From Bacillus sp. Cs-700 (GTDB lineage: Bacteria > Bacillota > Bacilli > Bacillales > Guptibacillaceae), in the NCBI RefSeq assembly GCF_011082085.1, contig NZ_CP041063.1:3334001-3398000 (forward strand): 64,000 bases of DNA, written 5' to 3'. The position numbers and the translations under genes were made by a program. The notes below the pieces were generated by a model that saw only the letters and a program-made list of their open reading frames with translations, made no database searches and was not told the origin of the DNA. Every line of letters begins with the position of its first letter. The first letter of the stretch is position 1. Shown here one piece after another: positions 60,223-64,000 of the stretch.

Positions 60223-61277
60223 GAATGTACCTCCGTATTTTCAATATCTGTAGTAAGGTGTGCAAGGTTTTCCTTGTACGGTGTTCGAATGATACCGTGT
60301 TCTGTAATGATTCCTTTGATTAAGTGATGGGGCGTTACGTCAAATGCAGGATTGAAAACCTCAATATTTTCAGCCGCGATGCGCTCTCCCTGATAGTGTG
60401 TGATTTCTTTAGAATCACGCTCCTCAATCGGAATGGCATCTCCATTAGGAATCGAATAGTCAATCGTTGAAATGGGTGCTGCAATATAAAAGGGAACATT
60501 GTAAGCCTGAGCGATATGAGCAAGGCCAAGTGTGCCGATTTTGTTAGCTGTGTCTCCGTTGGCTGCTATTCGATCCGCACCGACTATTACTGCAGCGATT
60601 TTCTTCGTTTTTAAGACGTGCGCTGCCATGCTATCCGTAATAAGCGTTACGTCGATACCGGCACGTTCAAGTTCCCATGCGGTTAGTCGAGCACCCTGGA
60701 GAACGGGTCTCGTTTCCGTTGCAATCGCGGAAATGGTGAGGCCGTTTTGCTTAGCCAAGTGGAGCGGAGCAAGGGCCGTTCCATATTTTGCTGTTGCAAT
60801 TCCGCCTGCGTTGCAGTGGGTGAGAATGGTATCTCCATCGTTCAATAGTTTAAGTCCGTGTTCCCCGATACGTTGACAGATAAGTTCATCTTCTTTATGG
60901 ATAAGTAACGCTTCGTGAAGAATCGTGTTTTTCATTTTTTCGACCGTTGTTAAAGGAAGAGTCACTCGAACAATGCGATCGATCGCCCATGAGAGATTCA
61001 CGGCAGTAGGGCGAGAAGACGCGAGGTATTCTCCTTGTTTAAGTAACTCTGCTTTAAAAGTTGATGGTTCGGTTCTTTCTGCCTGTTGACTCCAGAGGAC
61101 AAGACCATACGCAGCCGCAATTCCAATCGCTGGTGCACCGCGCACGACGAGGGAAGATATGCTATTCCAAACATCTTCGATCGCCGTCTGTTTGAGATAG
61201 CTTTCTTGATGTGGTAATTTGCGCTGATCAAGCAGTAAAAGGTGATCTCCTTTCCACTGAAGAGATGGGATAGTCAT
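60219..61277 (-). CDS. mtnA: Methylthioribose-1-phosphate isomerase
   Basis: 352 residues. Converts 5-methylthioribose 1-phosphate to the ribulose form in methionine salvage. Family motifs include 'RGAPAIGIAAAYGLVLWSQQ', 'LTHCNAGGIATAKYGTALAP' (active-site Cys), 'TRPVLQGARLTAWELERAGI' and 'VGADRIAANGDTANKIGT' (active-site Asp). The start abuts the mtnK stop. Confidence 0.96.
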   Translation of the reverse strand: MTIPSLQWKGDHLLLLDQRKLPHQESYLKQTAIEDVWNSISSLVVRGAPAIGIAAAYGLVLWSQQAERTEPSTFKAELLKQGEYLASSRPTAVNLSWAIDRIVRVTLPLTTVEKMKNTILHEALLIHKEDELICQRIGEHGLKLLNDGDTILTHCNAGGIATAKYGTALAPLHLAKQNGLTISAIATETRPVLQGARLTAWELERAGIDVTLITDSMAAHVLKTKKIAAVIVGADRIAANGDTANKIGTLGLAHIAQAYNVPFYIAAPISTIDYSIPNGDAIPIEERDSKEITHYQGERIAAENIEVFNPAFDVTPHHLIKGIITEHGIIRTPYKENLAHLTTDIENTEVHS

Positions 61278-62489
61278 TTAAACGACCTCCTTAATCGTAT
61301 GGATGTAATCTTTAATTGAATCGATGTTCTTTCGATTTAAAATGAGTTTTTTTCCAAGTGTTAAAGCTCTTCTTTCCACTGCTAGTTTTACTTCTGGATT
61401 AGTAATCGTCTCAATTTCTTCTACATGAGCAAGTCCAATCGTTCTCCGGATGATTTTACAACCTGCAAAACCGATACTATCGACAAAAATAGACTGAAGA
61501 TGAGTATTGAGATAACCTCTGGAATAGCGGTTATCTTCTGAAAGGTGGGTATCCCAAAGGGAGCGGAACGTAGAGTCAAATACGGTCCAAACTTCAGTAA
61601 TAACACCAAAGAGATAGGCTAGATATCCGTCTTTTTCTTCATCGGTTCGATGGGCTTCCTGGGAGAGAACGCTAAGCGTAATATTGGCAATAAAAGCCCC
61701 AACATCAAATCCCACTGGGCCATAGAAAGCAAATTCAGGATCGATTACTTTTGTTGAACCCTCCGTCACGAAGAGGCTACCTGTATGTAAATCCCCGTGT
61801 ATTAACGCTTCTCCTTTTGTTAAAAAGGAATGTTTAAGAGAAGCAACTTCAGTTAGGAAGTCTTGATCTTCCCACAAAATTTCAACATCTGGTCGAAGCT
61901 CTTCCGTAAATGAGTTGCTTTCAGCATTATAAAAGGGGTCTGAAAAGACGAGACTTTCCGTGATCCCGCATAAATCTGGATTGCTAAACCGTTTAGCAAG
62001 CTCTTTCTTTTTTGCTGAACCAAGACCGTAGTCAGAGGTGAAAAAGAGCATGTGAGCGAGGTAAGTTCCGACATTCCTTGCAAGCTCAGGGTAGACACGT
62101 CCTTCAATAAGTCCTTTGCGCAAAATTGTATGCGATGATAAATCTTCCATCACCGTTGCCGCTTTTTCTGAGTCATGCAAATAAACAACTGGGGAAAATT
62201 CAGGAACAAGCGAATGAGCTTGTATGAGGGCCTCGCTTTCAATTCTCGACCGGTCAAGCGTTAGTGGCCAGGATTCACCAACTACCTTGGCATAAGGCAA
62301 AGCTTGTTTGACGATCCATGATTCCTCTGTTGCTTTATTTTGAACATGGAAAACATAGTTTAAATTGCCATCCCCGATTTCCTTTACGAGAAGGGGGGAA
62401 GAGGGATCGATAAAATTGTGATGCACTAAAAAGTGAACAACGCTTTCTTGGGTAAATGGTGTATATCCTGACTTAACTTTAAAAGACAT
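61278..62489 (-). CDS. mtnK: Methylthioribose kinase
   Basis: 403 residues, choline-kinase/APH fold. Phosphorylates 5-methylthioribose. Visible motifs: 'EIGDGNLNYVFHVQNKATEE' (nucleotide loop), 'ALIHGDLHTGSLFVTEGSTK' (catalytic loop) and 'VIDPEFAFYGPVGFDVGAFI' (metal-binding Asp). The ATG at 62489 follows AAAGGGGAC. First gene of the SAM-riboswitch operon. Confidence 0.96.
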   Translation of the reverse strand: MSFKVKSGYTPFTQESVVHFLVHHNFIDPSSPLLVKEIGDGNLNYVFHVQNKATEESWIVKQALPYAKVVGESWPLTLDRSRIESEALIQAHSLVPEFSPVVYLHDSEKAATVMEDLSSHTILRKGLIEGRVYPELARNVGTYLAHMLFFTSDYGLGSAKKKELAKRFSNPDLCGITESLVFSDPFYNAESNSFTEELRPDVEILWEDQDFLTEVASLKHSFLTKGEALIHGDLHTGSLFVTEGSTKVIDPEFAFYGPVGFDVGAFIANITLSVLSQEAHRTDEEKDGYLAYLFGVITEVWTVFDSTFRSLWDTHLSEDNRYSRGYLNTHLQSIFVDSIGFAGCKIIRRTIGLAHVEEIETITNPEVKLAVERRALTLGKKLILNRKNIDSIKDYIHTIKEVV

Positions 62490-62550
62490 GTGTAAGTCCC
62501 CTTTCAAATATTAATGATTGATGTACAGAAGGATTCGTGATTAAAAGACA

Positions 62551-62582
62551 TAAAAAAAGCCTCTTTCCGAAGAAAGAGGCTT
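62551..62582 (-). terminator. SAM riboswitch terminator
   Basis: Minus strand AGCCTCTTTC / GAAAGAGGCT followed by seven T residues. Confidence 0.93.
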
Positions 62583-62602
62583 GAAGACAGATATCCTTCA
62601 CA

Positions 62603-62742
62603 CCTCTTATCTTCCAGAATGAATAACATCCTGTTGGAAGTAGCACCGTGCCATCTAAGCCATCCTGAAAAGATGTACTTAAGAATAGGTCGGTTGCTGG
62701 GCGTCATAGGGCCAAATCCCTCAGCCTGCTCTTGATAAGAGA
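62603..62742 (-). ncRNA. SAM-I riboswitch (S-box)
   Basis: Minus strand CTCTTATC / GATAAGAG closing stem, 'AGAGCAGGCTGAGGGA', 'GGCCCTATGACGCCC-GCAACC', 'GATGGCACGGTGCTA-TTCC' blocks: all S-box hallmarks in order. SAM binding favours termination before mtnK. Confidence 0.97.
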
Positions 62743-62783
62743 AAGTTTATGAAATTATTTTACAATTTTTTCGCTTGAAATGT

Positions 62784-62813
62784 ATGTTACAGAGAAACAG
62801 ATGCATTTGTCAA
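62784..62813 (-). promoter_or_regulatory. Sigma-A promoter of the mtnK operon
   Basis: Minus strand TTGACA (62808-62813), 18-base spacer, TAACAT (62784-62789). Confidence 0.6.
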
Positions 62814-62827
62814 TAATATTTTGAATT

Positions 62828-63610
62828 TTATTTATAAATATCTGGACGTCGATCTTCAAAGATTGGTATGCGATTTCGGATAGCTGGTATTTCTTCTTCA
62901 TCAATCAAGCCTGTTAAGATCAATTCCTCTTCGCCTGCTTCTGCGATAATTGTTCCCCACGGATCAATGATTAAAGAATGTCCTCCAAACGCATTATCTG
63001 GATCTTCTCCTACACGATTACAAGCAATCACGTAACATTGGTTTTCAATAGCGCGGCTAATAAGTAATGCTCGCCAATGATCCGTACGCTGTTTCGGCCA
63101 TTCGGCTGGAACGAACAAAACTTGTGCACCTTCAATGGCATGAAGGCGAAGCCACTCAGGAAAGCGAATATCATAACAGATGAATCCTGCACTTGGAAGT
63201 TCTTCAAGTGTGAAGTGGCTTTTCTCATTTCCTGAAACAAGGTATTTCTCTTCGTTCATCAGACGAAATAGATGAGCTTTGCTATACTCATGGATAAGCT
63301 GCCCATCTCGATTGAAAACGAGCATCGTATTCGTTACGTAATCATGTTGTTGTTTTGCAATCGATCCACCTACGATACTCACCTTATTCTTTTTGGCCAA
63401 CTTTGAAAGAAAAGCGATGGACTTTTCTGCATTTGTGTCTCCAATTTCATCAAGTCGAGATAAATCATAGCCCGTCGACCACAATTCTGGTAAAACGATA
63501 ATATCTGGTTTGTCGTGAACAGCCTTAGAAACAAGCTCTTCCACTTTCGAGAAATTTTCTTCCGGATTTCCAAAAGCAATATCAAATTGCAACAGAGCGA
63601 TTTTTTTCAT
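62828..63610 (-). CDS. mtnU: Nitrilase-superfamily amidohydrolase MtnU
   Basis: 260 residues. Carbon-nitrogen hydrolase with the E-K-C triad: Glu in 'IIVLPELWSTGYDLS', Lys in 'IHEYSKAHLF' and Cys in 'AGFICYDIRFPEWLR'. Homologue of B. subtilis YkrU/MtnU, located next to mtnE as there. Its proposed role is removing the amide from the transamination product (2-oxoglutaramate or 2-oxo acid amide) in methionine salvage. AGGAGG before the ATG at 63610; the frame extends to 63661. Confidence 0.9.
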   Translation of the reverse strand: MKKIALLQFDIAFGNPEENFSKVEELVSKAVHDKPDIIVLPELWSTGYDLSRLDEIGDTNAEKSIAFLSKLAKKNKVSIVGGSIAKQQHDYVTNTMLVFNRDGQLIHEYSKAHLFRLMNEEKYLVSGNEKSHFTLEELPSAGFICYDIRFPEWLRLHAIEGAQVLFVPAEWPKQRTDHWRALLISRAIENQCYVIACNRVGEDPDNAFGGHSLIIDPWGTIIAEAGEEELILTGLIDEEEIPAIRNRIPIFEDRRPDIYK

Positions 63611-63713
63611 TGTTTTCTCCTCCTCGCTTACAAAATAAGCTTTACATGATTGTGTATCCAAGATAACATAACTTACTAGAATTTCACGAAAATTTTAACA
63701 GGATGTGATTCTT

Positions 63714-64000
63714 TGAAACAATTTCAAACTTCGGATGCGCTTAAACGGTTACCGGAACAATTTTTTGCAAAGCTTGCTGGAAAAGTGAACCGCTATGTGG
63801 AGGCGGGTTATGACATCATTAATCTTGGACAGGGAAATCCTGATCAGCCAACACCTGATCATATTATCAAGTCCCTGCAGAAGGCAGCTGAAAACCCTGG
63901 CTATCACAAATATCCGCCATTTCGAGGACAGCCTTTTTTGAAGCAAGCGGTTGCTGATTTCTATCAAAGAGAATTTGGAGTGAACCTTGATCCAGAGAAG
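63714..64000 (+). CDS. mtnE: Aminotransferase MtnE (3' partial, cut by window end)
   Basis: The first 95 codons of a fold-type-I PLP aminotransferase: 'AKLAGKVNRYVEAGYDIINL' followed by GQGNPDQPTPDHI and 'YHKYPPFRGQPFLKQAVADF'. TTG start at 63714 after AGGATG. Position next to mtnU and the mtnKA operon matches B. subtilis ykrV/mtnE, which transaminates 4-methylthio-2-oxobutyrate to methionine. Runs off the window. Confidence 0.85.

Noticed and set aside
1-64000. tRNA or rRNA genes, CRISPR arrays, prophage, insertion sequences, restriction-modification or other defence systems
   Set aside because: None seen: no repeat-spacer pattern, no transposase or integrase-like proteins, no rRNA or cloverleaf sequences. 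The window reads as ordinary core and accessory chromosome.

Overview
This is a chromosomal window from an endospore-forming member of the Bacillaceae. The evidence is two complete gerA-type germinant receptor operons, SpoIIP, a YjcZ-family peptide, a YteA-type DksA/TraR protein, AT-rich DNA with strong AGGAGG ribosome binding sites and TTG/GTG starts, intrinsic terminators between almost every transcription unit, and five cis-acting RNAs typical of Firmicutes (T-box, FMN, SAM-I, preQ1-I, and a probable leader-peptide attenuator). The species cannot be fixed from the window; gene content resembles soil or marine alkaliphile-type Bacillaceae. No tRNA, rRNA, CRISPR array, phage or transposase was seen.

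Layout. 1-1806: two oligopeptide-type ABC permeases, the first cut by the window edge. 1.9-4.0 kb: ECF-type sigma factor and membrane partner, divergent from a cell-wall amidase. 4.1-4.7 kb: two small proteins. 4.7-8.5 kb: first ger operon (A-B-C, minus strand). 8.7-10.9 kb: T-box-controlled second-type arginyl-tRNA synthetase. 11.0-12.3 kb: YteA-type protein and a membrane protein. 12.4-12.64 kb: two tandem hairpin-forming repeats. 12.6-17.1 kb: a copper/respiration-flavoured block (CtaG, ArsR, three tiny membrane proteins, SCO) with a NUDIX hydrolase and an ArsR-SDR pair. 17.2-18.8 kb: Thermus-type isocitrate dehydrogenase with a sigma-A promoter and a cre-like site. 19.0-22.7 kb: second ger operon. 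22.7-29.8 kb: flavin reductase, GAF histidine kinase/response regulator, Trk/Ktr K+ transporter, UspA, Xre regulator with membrane partner, small proteins, GNAT.

30.0-36.4 kb: a sigma-54 activator followed by a -24/-12 promoter and genes for ketone-body/3-hydroxybutyrate use (CoA transferase A/B, GntP-type permease, SDR, thiolase). 36.4-38.3 kb: an RsgA-like ribosome GTPase paralogue behind a leader peptide and terminator, plus a DinB-like protein. 38.6-43.6 kb: a MocR-type regulator lacking recognisable PLP residues, divergent from an OppA-like lipoprotein, and an amidase. 43.7-46.5 kb: RibU with FMN riboswitch, cytochrome c, SpoIIP. 46.5-53.2 kb: YitT-type protein, thermolysin-type protease, CPA1 antiporter, GNAT, HtrA. 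53.3-54.4 kb: preQ1 riboswitch, queF and a VUT-family transporter. 54.5-56.5 kb: YtxH, YjcZ, glycerophosphodiesterase, YmaF. 56.5-64 kb: methylthioribose salvage (SAM riboswitch, mtnK, mtnA and a three-gene sugar-type ABC importer; mtnU; start of mtnE).

The most interesting parts are the rsgA-like attenuator (36383-36690), the sigma-54 ketone-body regulon, the tandem structured repeats (12390-12641), the three mini membrane proteins beside CtaG/SCO, the NAD-signature isocitrate dehydrogenase, and the degenerate MocR regulator.
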